This document shows, in pieces, positions 1 to 6,687 of a stretch of DNA of 7,501 nt. Under the pieces are notes generated by a model that had not been told where the DNA came from, made no database searches, and saw only the letters and a list, made by a program, of their open reading frames with translations. How positions within the stretch are numbered: the first letter of the stretch is position 1; each line of letters opens with the position of its first letter. The translations under genes and the position numbers were made by a program. Source of the stretch: DALYDD01 sp046049705 (GTDB lineage Bacteria; Patescibacteriota; Minisyncoccia; Phycocordibacterales; CAIZLB01). The stretch is taken from positions 1 through 7,501 of the forward strand of contig JBJOQZ010000031.1 in NCBI GenBank assembly GCA_046049705.1, read 5' to 3'.

Positions 1-207
1 GGACTTGAAGGGAAAACTGGTCTCGAATTTGATCAAGCTTTTCTCAGTGAAATGATAATTCACCATCAAGGTGCGGTAGATATGGCCAAACAAGTCCTTG
101 CAACTTCAAAGCGCCCGGAACTTATGAAGCTAGCAAATGAAATCATTGCTGCTCAAACAAAGGAAATCGAAATGATGAAAAAGTGGCAGACAGAATGGGT
201 AAAATAG
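1..207 (+). CDS. DUF305 family protein, 3' end only (start outside window)
   Basis: The first 68 codons seen are open in frame 1 and end at TAG (205-207). The visible protein has the DUF305 signature: an acidic/aromatic entry (FDQAF), the helix core EMIIHHQGAVDMAK with the paired histidines at visible residues 21-22, then a second helix LMKLANEIIAAQTKEIEMM and a closing tryptophan (KKWQTEW). DUF305 proteins are ferritin-like helical bundles, usually exported, and their biochemical role is not settled; a metal-related role is often suggested because of the conserved His/Met residues. The N-terminal part, where a signal peptide or a first DUF305 helix would lie, is outside the window. The next gene starts 55 bp downstream on the same strand but has its own promoter-like sequence. 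Family assignment is confident; function is not. Confidence 0.88.
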   Translation, partial: GLEGKTGLEFDQAFLSEMIIHHQGAVDMAKQVLATSKRPELMKLANEIIAAQTKEIEMMKKWQTEWVK

Positions 208-244
208 GGTATATAGACCCAGGTGTGATATACGCCTCAGTTCG

Positions 245-253
245 TGATATAAG
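245..253 (+). promoter_or_regulatory. Extended -10 promoter element for the MFS gene
   Basis: TGaTATAAG matches an extended -10 (TGn plus a TATAAT-like hexamer, 5 of 6). It ends 9 nt before the GTG at 263, so transcription would begin only about 2-3 nt before the start codon. A weak -35-like GTGATA (225-230) lies 17 bp upstream. The TGA inside the element (245-247) is also the in-frame stop that bounds the ORF. Predicted by eye only. Confidence 0.45.
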
Positions 254-262
254 AATACAAAA

Positions 263-1528
263 GTGAAAAACCGATATCTCTGGTATATGTATGACTTTGC
301 AAACTCTATCGCACTGGTAGGGATCTTGTATTATTTTGGATTATGGGCAGTTGGCGAGCGAGGGTTGAGTCAATGGGTAGTAAGTCTACCGGTGTCTCTG
401 GCTACACTTACGCTTCTTATCTTTATGCCGTCCATTGCAAGAAGGGTAGATAGGCAAGGGACTCATGTAGCACATATGATATTTTGGAGCATTCTTGCCG
501 CGCTTGTATTACTCACGCTTTCGCTCATAGGTGCATATGTTTCGACGATAAGTATTTTTTTACTTTATTTTCTATTTAATGTGTTCTTTCAGGCTGGGTA
601 TGTATTTTCATCTTCATTGCTTCATATTGTTTCGGATCCTGAGACAAGAGTTCAAGTCTCTGGTATCGGACAGACATGGGGTCAGGCAGGAAATTTGGTA
701 GGTGTCATTCTTTCATTTTTTACTGCATCGCATATGCTTATTGTACCCACAGATAAGCTCAATGTATTCTTCTGGTCAGCGATTGTCTTTATGGTGATAT
801 TAGTATTTGTCTCTCGAATCCGTATTGATCGATCTCTCCTAAAGGGAAGTAGCAACGCGGTATCTGAAAATAAAGAAGGGGTATTACATGAAGATGTTTT
901 TCATACTGAAGTTGTTTCTCTCGATAAAAAGATATGGCATAAACTCAAGTCAAAAAAGAAAATCACTTTTTTCCTTATTGCGTATGCATTGTATTCAGAT
1001 GCGGTCGTTACACTTACGCTTTTTGTGGCACTTTACTTCAAAAAAGTCCTGTTTTTTAGCGATACTCAGATTAGGATTTCCAGTCTTATTTTACTGGTCT
1101 CAACAATGATTGGAGGTATAGTAGTGGCAAAATATATAAAAGCAGGAACTGAAATGCGTACATTGAAGATACTGTTATGGGTATGGCCAATAGCAATTAT
1201 ATTATTTGCAGGATTGTCACATATCTCGATCGTATATGTACTCCTCGTTTTTATTGGTTTGGCAATGAGTACTATTTTTGCATTATCAAGAGCATATTAT
1301 ACATACCTTATTCCAAAACATGAGCAAGCAGAATTTTTCTCACTCTTTGTAGTATTTGAGAGAGTTGGAGCCATGGTTGGTCCAGTATTTTGGAGCCTAG
1401 TCATCTCTGTTTCACTTTGGCTTGGTACCTCTGAGGTTATTGCATACAAAATCGCAATTTCTAGTGTGGCCTGTATGACAGCTATAGGATACTTCTTCTT
1501 GCGAAAATCAGATCAAATAGCGGATTGA
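263..1528 (+). CDS. MFS transporter, UMF1/Atg22-like family
   Basis: This is a 421-residue polytopic inner-membrane protein with about 12 hydrophobic segments in two halves (roughly residues 11-185 and 233-413), split by a hydrophilic central loop (about 187-232) rich in Lys, Glu and Ser. Three stretches are typical of the UMF1 family (bacterial relatives of yeast Atg22): YDFANS at 10-15, the loop after TM4 with SDPETRVQVSGIGQ (124-137), and LSRAYYTYLIPKHEQAEFF (341-359) followed by a GPVFW motif. Atg22 effluxes amino acids from the vacuole; substrates of bacterial members are mostly unknown, so no substrate is assigned. GTG at 263 is the first usable start, because an in-frame TGA lies at 245-247; there is no Shine-Dalgarno sequence. 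It ends 25 bp before the end of the convergent photolyase gene with no visible terminator between them. Confidence 0.85.
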   Translation: MKNRYLWYMYDFANSIALVGILYYFGLWAVGERGLSQWVVSLPVSLATLTLLIFMPSIARRVDRQGTHVAHMIFWSILAALVLLTLSLIGAYVSTISIFLLYFLFNVFFQAGYVFSSSLLHIVSDPETRVQVSGIGQTWGQAGNLVGVILSFFTASHMLIVPTDKLNVFFWSAIVFMVILVFVSRIRIDRSLLKGSSNAVSENKEGVLHEDVFHTEVVSLDKKIWHKLKSKKKITFFLIAYALYSDAVVTLTLFVALYFKKVLFFSDTQIRISSLILLVSTMIGGIVVAKYIKAGTEMRTLKILLWVWPIAIILFAGLSHISIVYVLLVFIGLAMSTIFALSRAYYTYLIPKHEQAEFFSLFVVFERVGAMVGPVFWSLVISVSLWLGTSEVIAYKIAISSVACMTAIGYFFLRKSDQIAD

Positions 1529-1553
1529 GTATTAGATTAAATGTTGGGTATAT

Positions 1554-3077
1554 CTACTTCAACCACTTCGCTATATATGCATCGACATCGAACTTTTTTT
1601 CGCATCCACTTCTAGCCATAAATCGAACTGTACCAAAAGTAGGTCTTGGAAACCATGCTCTATCGTGTACACCCCCAATACTCCAAGCGATACCAGCATA
1701 TCCATTTGGATCACGCCCATCTAATTCATAGGTATCATTTAGATAAATAGCGATTTTTTGGGCTTCGATATAATCCTTGCTCCACTCCAGTATTTTCTTT
1801 GCCCAATACATTCGCATATATCCATGCATCTTACCTGTCTTAACCATCTCCATCTGCGCTGCATTCCATAATGGATCATGTGTCTTAGCGTCTTCAAATT
1901 GTGTTAAAGAATATATGAATTCTTTCGGATCATCTCTATGTTTTCTTAATGTCTCTTTTGCCCAAGTAGGGAAGCAGGTATAGGAATCATAGTCCGGGTT
2001 GTATAGACAAAAATTATCTGCCAATTCTCTACGTACTATAAGTTCTTCTAGAAAAGCTCCAACATGGTCTATAAGGCCAAGTGGCCCTTCAAGATCGACT
2101 TTTGCTTTATTCTTTTTCTCATCAAGGGTATCTTCAATACGATATCCAGTATGTGCAAGTGTTTCCAATACAATTCGTTGGGGCGATAACATACCGTAGT
2201 GAAGATACGGAGATAGATTTGATTGTGCGTCCATGATCGGGTCATTCCTTTTGTCCGCGTAAAGAGTTAGTTTATTGGAGAGAAAAGACTGCAGTTGTTT
2301 ATGCGCAGCTTTTTCACCGGCTTCAATCCAATCAATTCTATTAGTTTCATTAGTATGTGTATTGGGCTTGAGATGTATATTGAGTGTAGATAAATTGATA
2401 CTGCACTTCTTTACAGTAGATTGAATAGTTGCATTGTTTACGATTGCTTTTTTAACCATCGGTGCAATATGTAGTTTTGGAATCTCTGTGAGATATTCCG
2501 GCAGTAGTCTATGTAGTTTTGGGCGCAATGTATATGCAGCATACTCAGATTTTTGAGATGCAATCCATGCCGGAACAATATTGTGTGTATCAACTTCGAT
2601 GAGTGGGATATCGAGCCGAGTGGCAAGTTTCTCTTTTAACTCTCTCTGGATTCGGAGCGGCGAGAAATCTGTTACTACACAAGAGGCATTTAGATTTAAA
2701 ATAATTTCCTCAAGTTTTTTCTGGCTTTGATTTCCAGTTTCATCAAGAATGACAATAAAGGGGATTCCAATTTTCTCGGCATCAGCTTGCAACTCTTTGA
2801 GAGCAGATATTTTAAAATGTAATTGGCGTTCTCTGCCACCCAAGAAACCAACAATTAAATTGTATACAATTACTACACCGGTTTTTTGTTTCTCTGCAAG
2901 GTCAAGAGCGTGTAGTAGGGCCCAATTGTCTTTGAGGCGCATATCTCTATCCATCCAGTAGACAACGGGTGCACTTGTATCAATTACATTTGAACCTGAT
3001 TTTGAATTCGGGGTATTCAGTAATCTATGTCTTTGACAGATAGATACTGTATTTGTATCTCTAGAAGGCGAGTTCAT
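1554..3077 (-). CDS. phr: Deoxyribodipyrimidine (CPD) photolyase, class II
   Basis: This cytoplasmic flavoenzyme splits UV-induced cyclobutane pyrimidine dimers using light. From the chosen start it has 507 residues, slightly long for class II enzymes (about 450-500). The alpha/beta N-terminal domain opens with the class II pattern RHRLLN (17-21) and PVVYWMDRDMRLKDNWALL (37-55), followed by VVTDFSPLR (134-142). The helical FAD domain holds SNLSPYLHYGMLSP (286-299), EELIVRRELADNFCLYN (344-360), KMHGYMRMYWAKKILEW (416-432) and the diagnostic C-terminal signature DGRDPNGYAGIAWSIGGVHD (453-472). All are intact. The frame is open up to an ATG at 3120-3122 (522 aa), but family similarity only starts near residue 16, and a TGnTATAGT element sits 7 nt before the ATG at 3075-3077, so I prefer that start. 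The gene is monocistronic and divergent from the MliC-like gene. Confidence 0.93.
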   Translation of the reverse strand: MNSPSRDTNTVSICQRHRLLNTPNSKSGSNVIDTSAPVVYWMDRDMRLKDNWALLHALDLAEKQKTGVVIVYNLIVGFLGGRERQLHFKISALKELQADAEKIGIPFIVILDETGNQSQKKLEEIILNLNASCVVTDFSPLRIQRELKEKLATRLDIPLIEVDTHNIVPAWIASQKSEYAAYTLRPKLHRLLPEYLTEIPKLHIAPMVKKAIVNNATIQSTVKKCSINLSTLNIHLKPNTHTNETNRIDWIEAGEKAAHKQLQSFLSNKLTLYADKRNDPIMDAQSNLSPYLHYGMLSPQRIVLETLAHTGYRIEDTLDEKKNKAKVDLEGPLGLIDHVGAFLEELIVRRELADNFCLYNPDYDSYTCFPTWAKETLRKHRDDPKEFIYSLTQFEDAKTHDPLWNAAQMEMVKTGKMHGYMRMYWAKKILEWSKDYIEAQKIAIYLNDTYELDGRDPNGYAGIAWSIGGVHDRAWFPRPTFGTVRFMARSGCEKKFDVDAYIAKWLK

Positions 3078-3101
3078 AAATACCACTATATCATGTATAA
3101 T
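3073..3101 (+). promoter_or_regulatory. Promoter of the MliC-like/SNase/NRAMP operon
   Basis: A perfect TATAAT at 3096-3101 has a -35-like TTCATA (4 of 6) at 3073-3078 with 17-bp spacing. The -35 overlaps the start codon of the divergent photolyase gene. The predicted transcription start, near 3108, is only about 3 nt before the ATG at 3111. Confidence 0.55.
3085..3093 (-). promoter_or_regulatory. Extended -10 element for the photolyase gene
   Basis: Read on the minus strand this is TGATATAGT: an extended -10 TGn plus TATAGT (5 of 6). It ends 7 nt before the ATG at 3077, which would give a leaderless mRNA. No good -35 is seen at 16-18 bp, as often tolerated with extended -10 promoters. The -10 hexamer lies 5 bp from the TATAAT used on the other strand. 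Confidence 0.4.
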
Positions 3102-3110
3102 TGTCCCCAT

Positions 3111-3665
3111 ATGAAACACCACATGAAAAAAATCGTATGGATCGGATTGATCATTATTTTAGCCCTTATTGTTGGCGCCCTAAAGTCAGGGCCGAAGCAG
3201 GTAGGTGGCTTACCTCAAGTTGAAATTGAAATGGGTACATCGACTGTTACTACTGCTGGTGGAAATGTCCAAGCTGGGACTGCAAATCCGCTCGATGATT
3301 CATTGCGTAAAAAAGAAAATCAAAATCTTACTCCACTTATCATCAGAACTCAGGGTCAAGAAAGTATTATGAAATACAATTTTTCATGTGTTAAAGGAAG
3401 GACTATGGATGCACGGCTTAGTCTTGGCGGTAAAACAGAATCAGCTGAAGTAGTAATCTATGACTCAACTCTTTCTAAAGATGGTCAAATAGAGACAAGA
3501 ACATTTACACTTCCATTGACCTCTTCTTCGCCGGACCAACGTTTTGCTTTAAAAGATGGTAGTGCTGAATTTGTATTCAATGGTACAACAGGAACAGTGC
3601 TCGAATATGGTAAAGCAACTTTGTACAAAGATTGCCGCATGACTGCATCAGAGATTATCAAATAG
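3111..3665 (+). CDS. Membrane-anchored MliC-like (lysozyme-inhibitor fold) protein
   Basis: This is a small exported protein of 184 residues. A basic N-terminus and one hydrophobic helix (about residues 8-24) are followed by a Gly/Thr-rich linker to about residue 75, then a compact beta domain (about 85-178). That domain follows the MliC/PliC pattern: YNFSC at 89-93, a strand ending RTFTLP (130-135), an Arg-aromatic pair RF (144-145), an EF(V)FNG turn (153-158), a VLEYGK strand and a closing C at 175. The two cysteines match the conserved MliC disulphide. The helix has no lipobox cysteine, so it is a membrane anchor or signal peptide, unlike the lipoprotein MliC of Proteobacteria. The residues linked to lysozyme inhibition (the SGxxY Ser and the TKG Lys) appear replaced by Pro141 and Asn157, so inhibition is doubtful. 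ATG at 3123 is an equally possible start (180 aa). The SNase gene follows after 17 bp. Confidence 0.65.
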   Translation: MKHHMKKIVWIGLIIILALIVGALKSGPKQVGGLPQVEIEMGTSTVTTAGGNVQAGTANPLDDSLRKKENQNLTPLIIRTQGQESIMKYNFSCVKGRTMDARLSLGGKTESAEVVIYDSTLSKDGQIETRTFTLPLTSSSPDQRFALKDGSAEFVFNGTTGTVLEYGKATLYKDCRMTASEIIK

Positions 3666-3667
3666 TC

Positions 3668-3673
3668 AGGTGA
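3668..3673 (+). promoter_or_regulatory. Shine-Dalgarno-like site for the SNase gene
   Basis: AGGTGA lies 9 nt before the ATG at 3683, in the 17-bp gap after the MliC-like gene. It is the only convincing ribosome-binding site in the window, and it belongs to a gene inside an operon, where an mRNA leader is unavoidable. Confidence 0.6.
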
Positions 3674-3682
3674 TATAGATGT

Positions 3683-4390
3683 ATGCCGAAAGCACTTAAA
3701 CAAATACTTGCTACTAGTGTGGTATATATCAGCTTATTGTCCCTGATAGTAATCTTAAATTATTCAGGCTTAATTCATACTACAAGACCATTTGCATCAC
3801 TCCAAAGTGCATCTGTACCTTTTGCAGAGACTGCAGATTCAGTAGATAGTAGTACAGAAGTTCAAACTAAAACCAAGACAAAAGAAAGTGAAGTGCAAGT
3901 AAATGAAGGTGGTGAACATATATCACCACGATATCCATTTGCTGAAGTGATTAAAGTTGTAGATGGTGATACGATCAAAGTGCGTACTACGGTTGGGGTA
4001 GAAGAGGTATTGTATACAGTGCGTATGATTGGAATCAATACACCTGAGACTGTTGATCCACGTCGAGGTATAGAATGTTTTGGCAAAGAAGCGAGTCGAT
4101 TTGCCAAAGATACGCTTATGCAAAAGACAGTACGAATTGTAACAGATGAGACACAAGACCGATTTGATCGATACGGGAGATTATTGGCATATGTACTTCT
4201 TCCTGGTAGTACTATAGAGACTGAAGTATTATTTAACCTTACTATTATCGAGCAAGGATATGCATTTGAATATACATATGATAGACCATATGTATACCAG
4301 ACCGTCTTCAAGAAGGCAGAAAAAAATGCAAGAAATGCTGAAATCGGATTATGGCAAAAAGACGTTTGTACAAATAATGATATGATATAA
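3683..4390 (+). CDS. Membrane-anchored staphylococcal nuclease (thermonuclease) homologue
   Basis: A Ca2+-dependent phosphodiesterase of the SNase-like OB-fold family, cutting DNA and RNA, predicted to act outside the cytoplasmic membrane. The 235 residues comprise an N-terminal hydrophobic helix (about 9-27), a low-complexity Ser/Thr/Lys/Glu linker to about residue 82, and the nuclease domain (about 86-226). The catalytic set is complete by comparison with the S. aureus enzyme: VDGDT with Asp96 (D21), Arg114 (R35), Glu122 in NTPE (E43) and Arg166 in DRYGR (R87). The D40 position is Asn119, a change seen in many homologues. Two cysteines only, Cys132 (ECFG) and Cys229 near the C-terminus, could form a disulphide. 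The anchor suggests the enzyme stays at the cell surface, where it could supply nucleotides from external nucleic acid. It has an AGGTGA ribosome-binding site and lies 2 bp before the NRAMP gene. Confidence 0.93.
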   Translation: MPKALKQILATSVVYISLLSLIVILNYSGLIHTTRPFASLQSASVPFAETADSVDSSTEVQTKTKTKESEVQVNEGGEHISPRYPFAEVIKVVDGDTIKVRTTVGVEEVLYTVRMIGINTPETVDPRRGIECFGKEASRFAKDTLMQKTVRIVTDETQDRFDRYGRLLAYVLLPGSTIETEVLFNLTIIEQGYAFEYTYDRPYVYQTVFKKAEKNARNAEIGLWQKDVCTNNDMI

Positions 4391-4392
4391 CC

Positions 4393-5907
4393 ATGTCTTC
4401 GCTCGACCCCAAACATCCATCTGACCCTGAGGTATTGACACCTACACAACCGACAGGTCTTTTAAAAAAAGTCTCGATAAAAATTATCTCAAAAATCGTT
4501 GCTTCACGTGTATATGCGAGTCGAAGAATAGCGGGTATTGTGCGGGCAGAAAAAGCTGCACAACAAGCAGCAAAAGGGTATTGGAAAAAGCTTGGCCCTG
4601 GTCTTACTACAGGTGCAGCCGATGATGATCCATCAGGAATTGCGACATATTCTCAAGCTGGAGCACAATTTAATTTCAACTTGGCATGGCTTGCTGTATT
4701 TACATATCCTCTCATGTCTGTAGTTCAAGAGATGTGTGCACGAATTGGACTTGTGACTAGTCGTGGACTTGCAGCAAATATTCGCATGCATTATTCGAGA
4801 GGTATTTTGTATGGAGTGGCACTTCTATTATGTGCAGCCAATACCTTCAATATTGGGGCAAATCTTGGGGCAATGGCAGAAGCGACACGGCTTGTATTTC
4901 CTCATTTTTCTTTCATCTGGCTTGTGATCGGGTTTACTATCTTTAGTCTTTTGCTTCAGATTTTTACGACGTATAAAACATATGCAGGGTACCTTAAGTG
5001 GCTTGCATTGATTTTATTTGCATATGTTATTACAGCATTTGTTGTGAATCTTGATTGGCAGCTGGTGCTCCGTGAAGTGGTATGGCCTGAGATTGTATTT
5101 GATAAAAGTACTATACTCATGATTGCGGCGATCCTTGGTACCACAATCTCGCCTTATCTCTTTTTCTGGCAAACGTCTCAGGAAGTAGAAGAGAGAATTT
5201 TACATGGACAAGTGGTAGAGGAAACCGTTGAGGTCAAGACATTGCTTGATGAAAAAGGACATGTTGTACGTCAAGAAGAATCCGTGGAGCATGTCGCGGT
5301 ACCAGTACCTGTCATCTCTGAAGTCTCAGATACTGATCTTAAAGATATGCGTATAGATGTCTGGTCTGGTATGTTTATCTCAAACCTCGTTATGTTTTTT
5401 ATTATTGTCGTTTGCGGAGCAATTTTGCATACAGGTGGAATAACTACAATTCAATCCGCAGCAGATGCTGCTCGTGCACTTGAGCCACTTGCAGGACAGT
5501 GGGCATACCTCTTATTTGCAGTTGGAATCATTGGTACAGGATTACTCGCAGTGCCCATCTTGGCCGGTTCAACTTCATATGCACTTGCAGAAAGTTTTAA
5601 ATGGAAATCAGGTCTACACTATCGACTCAAAGAAGCATATGCATTTTATGCAGTTATCATACTTTCCATGGTAGTAGGACTCCTTATGAATTTTATTGGA
5701 TTTGATCCAATCAAAGCCTTGATTTATTCAGCTATTTTAAATTGTATTGTCGCTCCAATTGTTCTTATTTTTATCGTGCAATTGAGCGGTGATCCAGATG
5801 TGATGGGTAAGTATACAAATTCAAAGAAGGGTAAAGTGATGGGCTGGGGAATTACTGGGATTATGACAATTGTGGCATTGGTAACGATCGGATTATTGAT
5901 TATATAA
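4393..5907 (+). CDS. NRAMP-family divalent metal ion transporter, divergent metal-site type
   Basis: A 504-residue inner-membrane protein with about 11 transmembrane helices, beginning near residue 65. The family core is clear: LGPGLTTGAADDDPSGIATYSQAGAQ (67-92), VQEMCARIGLVTSRGLA (111-127), the TM6 stretch GTTISPYLFFWQ (249-260) and GIIGTGLLAVPILAGS (378-393). NRAMP proteins import Mn2+, Fe2+ and related ions with protons. Here the canonical TM1 DPGN is D79-P-S-G82, and the TM6 MPH motif is S253-P-Y255, so the metal-coordinating Asn, Met and His are absent. This variant occurs in a known bacterial NRAMP subgroup; its ions may differ (Mg2+ transport is known for some NRAMP-related proteins), so substrate is left open. 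Extras are a basic, probably cytosolic 60-residue N-terminal tail and a long charged TM6-TM7 loop (about 263-320). ATG is 2 bp after the nuclease stop with no Shine-Dalgarno, so translational coupling is likely. Confidence 0.9.
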   Translation: MSSLDPKHPSDPEVLTPTQPTGLLKKVSIKIISKIVASRVYASRRIAGIVRAEKAAQQAAKGYWKKLGPGLTTGAADDDPSGIATYSQAGAQFNFNLAWLAVFTYPLMSVVQEMCARIGLVTSRGLAANIRMHYSRGILYGVALLLCAANTFNIGANLGAMAEATRLVFPHFSFIWLVIGFTIFSLLLQIFTTYKTYAGYLKWLALILFAYVITAFVVNLDWQLVLREVVWPEIVFDKSTILMIAAILGTTISPYLFFWQTSQEVEERILHGQVVEETVEVKTLLDEKGHVVRQEESVEHVAVPVPVISEVSDTDLKDMRIDVWSGMFISNLVMFFIIVVCGAILHTGGITTIQSAADAARALEPLAGQWAYLLFAVGIIGTGLLAVPILAGSTSYALAESFKWKSGLHYRLKEAYAFYAVIILSMVVGLLMNFIGFDPIKALIYSAILNCIVAPIVLIFIVQLSGDPDVMGKYTNSKKGKVMGWGITGIMTIVALVTIGLLII

Positions 5908-5985
5908 GACTCCAGTCGATTTCTTTAGGTCTCAGTCGAAGGTGTTTTTGAAATAATACAGGAAACCTGAGTAAGTTTAACTAGA

Positions 5986-6600
5986 CTATTTACATACTCC
6001 TGGCACTACCTCTATATACACCTTTTCAAATCCTGCAGTTCGCAACATGAGCTCAAGTTGTTTCTTTGCTTGTTCTGTCGCAGTTGAAAGAATACCACCT
6101 TCACATGCAGCAATACGGATAGTTTCCGATGCCTCTTGTCGTGCTTTTGCCTCTAGATTTGTATCACCTTTGGTAAGTACACCTGTATCACGATCAAATA
6201 CCTTAGTCTCATTATTATTGAGTATTACACCAAAAAGTTCGGCAGGAGGAAGCTTGATATGAATTTCGTTTCCAATACCTTTAAAATCTGCAGGGGTGAT
6301 TTTGCTCATATCAAAACCAGCAATGACAGTTCCTTGTGCAATCAAAATCAACTTATCGCCAAACAAAAATTCTTTGATTCCAGTGTGACCAGTATTTGCT
6401 TCAATCACTTTATCGATAGTGTATGATGCAGTTTCAAAACGATTGAGGAGTTGGATCTGGGTGATAACAGCTGAACGATCGCTGCCGAAGCGGACTGAAG
6501 GATTGTCTTGAATCCAGAGGTATATGCTGATAACTAAAACAAGTGTGATTAAAATAAATGCCAAACCAATATAGAGTATTTTTTTGAATCCAAGTATCAT
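5986..6600 (-). CDS. DUF4230 family membrane-anchored protein
   Basis: From the chosen start this has 204 residues: one N-terminal transmembrane helix (about 6-28) and an extracytoplasmic domain. The domain matches DUF4230: LLNRFETASYTIDKVIEA (51-68), the strand pair around KLILIAQGTVIAGFDMSKI (83-101), the LPPAELFGVIL stretch (117-127) leading to KVFDRDTGVLTKGD (133-146), then a C-terminal amphipathic helix rich in Ala, Glu, Lys and Arg and a last strand FEKVYIEV (191-198). The function of the family is unknown. Cys166 and Cys203 are the only cysteines and sit where the C-terminal helix and last strand come together, so they could pair. An ATG two codons upstream (6604-6606) is also possible, but the -10-like TATACT ends 1 nt before it and 7 nt before the ATG at 6600. 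The gene converges on the NRAMP gene (78 bp gap) and is divergent from the Pro/Thr-rich gene. Confidence 0.85.
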   Translation of the reverse strand: MILGFKKILYIGLAFILITLVLVISIYLWIQDNPSVRFGSDRSAVITQIQLLNRFETASYTIDKVIEANTGHTGIKEFLFGDKLILIAQGTVIAGFDMSKITPADFKGIGNEIHIKLPPAELFGVILNNNETKVFDRDTGVLTKGDTNLEAKARQEASETIRIAACEGGILSTATEQAKKQLELMLRTAGFEKVYIEVVPGVCK

Positions 6601-6607
6601 ATACATA

Positions 6608-6615
6608 AGTATATA
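6608..6615 (-). promoter_or_regulatory. -10-like element for the DUF4230 gene
   Basis: On the minus strand this reads TATATACT, holding two overlapping -10-like hexamers, TATATA (6610-6615) and TATACT (6608-6613). They end 9 and 7 nt before the ATG at 6600, again predicting a leaderless start. A TTGTGT lies about 18 bp upstream of TATATA as a weak -35. AT-rich, so chance matches are possible. Confidence 0.35.
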
Positions 6616-6668
6616 GGCAAGTTATCCTCATGTACACAATCTATTTTATATAATCTTCGGAGTATGCA

Positions 6669-6677
6669 TGGTAAAAT
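6669..6677 (+). promoter_or_regulatory. Extended -10 element for the Pro/Thr-rich protein gene
   Basis: TGgTAAAAT is a good extended -10 and ends 10 nt before the ATG at 6688. No -35-like hexamer precedes it at normal spacing; that place holds a second perfect TATAAT (6649-6654), which could itself serve as an alternative -10 giving a leader of about 27 nt. The 87-bp gap between the divergent genes holds nothing else I can support. Confidence 0.45.
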
Positions 6678-6687
6678 ACACTGACAT

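Noticed and set aside
207..237. Two small adjacent hairpins (207-220 and 221-237) after the DUF305 gene
   Set aside because: The stems are only 4 and 6 bp (one G-T pair), and no T-run follows, so an intrinsic terminator cannot be claimed.
1526..1540. Alternative genetic code (TGA as glycine, as in some CPR groups)
   Set aside because: The TGA at 1526 ends the MFS gene at the expected family length, reading through would add only four codons, no gene needs an in-frame TGA, and the other stops seen are TAG or TAA.
3027..3110. Longer N-terminus for the MliC-like protein, starting at 3027
   Set aside because: It would place 28 mostly hydrophilic, Arg/His/Cys-rich residues before the membrane helix, overlap the photolyase start and lie upstream of the TATAAT promoter element.
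3862..4449. 195-codon minus-strand open frame opposite the nuclease gene
   Set aside because: It lies antisense to a gene with full catalytic motifs, its protein has no domain logic, and it crosses into the NRAMP gene start.
5908..5985. Possible terminator between the convergent NRAMP and DUF4230 genes, with a CAGTCGA direct repeat (5913-5919 and 5933-5939) and a CAGG-AAA-CCTG mini-hairpin (5960-5970)
   Set aside because: No stem longer than 5 bp precedes the T-run at 5945-5949, and a 7-bp direct repeat in 78 bp is not meaningful on its own.
6664..6684. Six-codon mini-ORF (MHGKIH) just before the Pro/Thr-rich gene, preceded by GGAG
   Set aside because: GGAG is only 1 nt from its ATG, too close to act as a ribosome-binding site, and the region is better explained by the extended -10 element that overlaps it.
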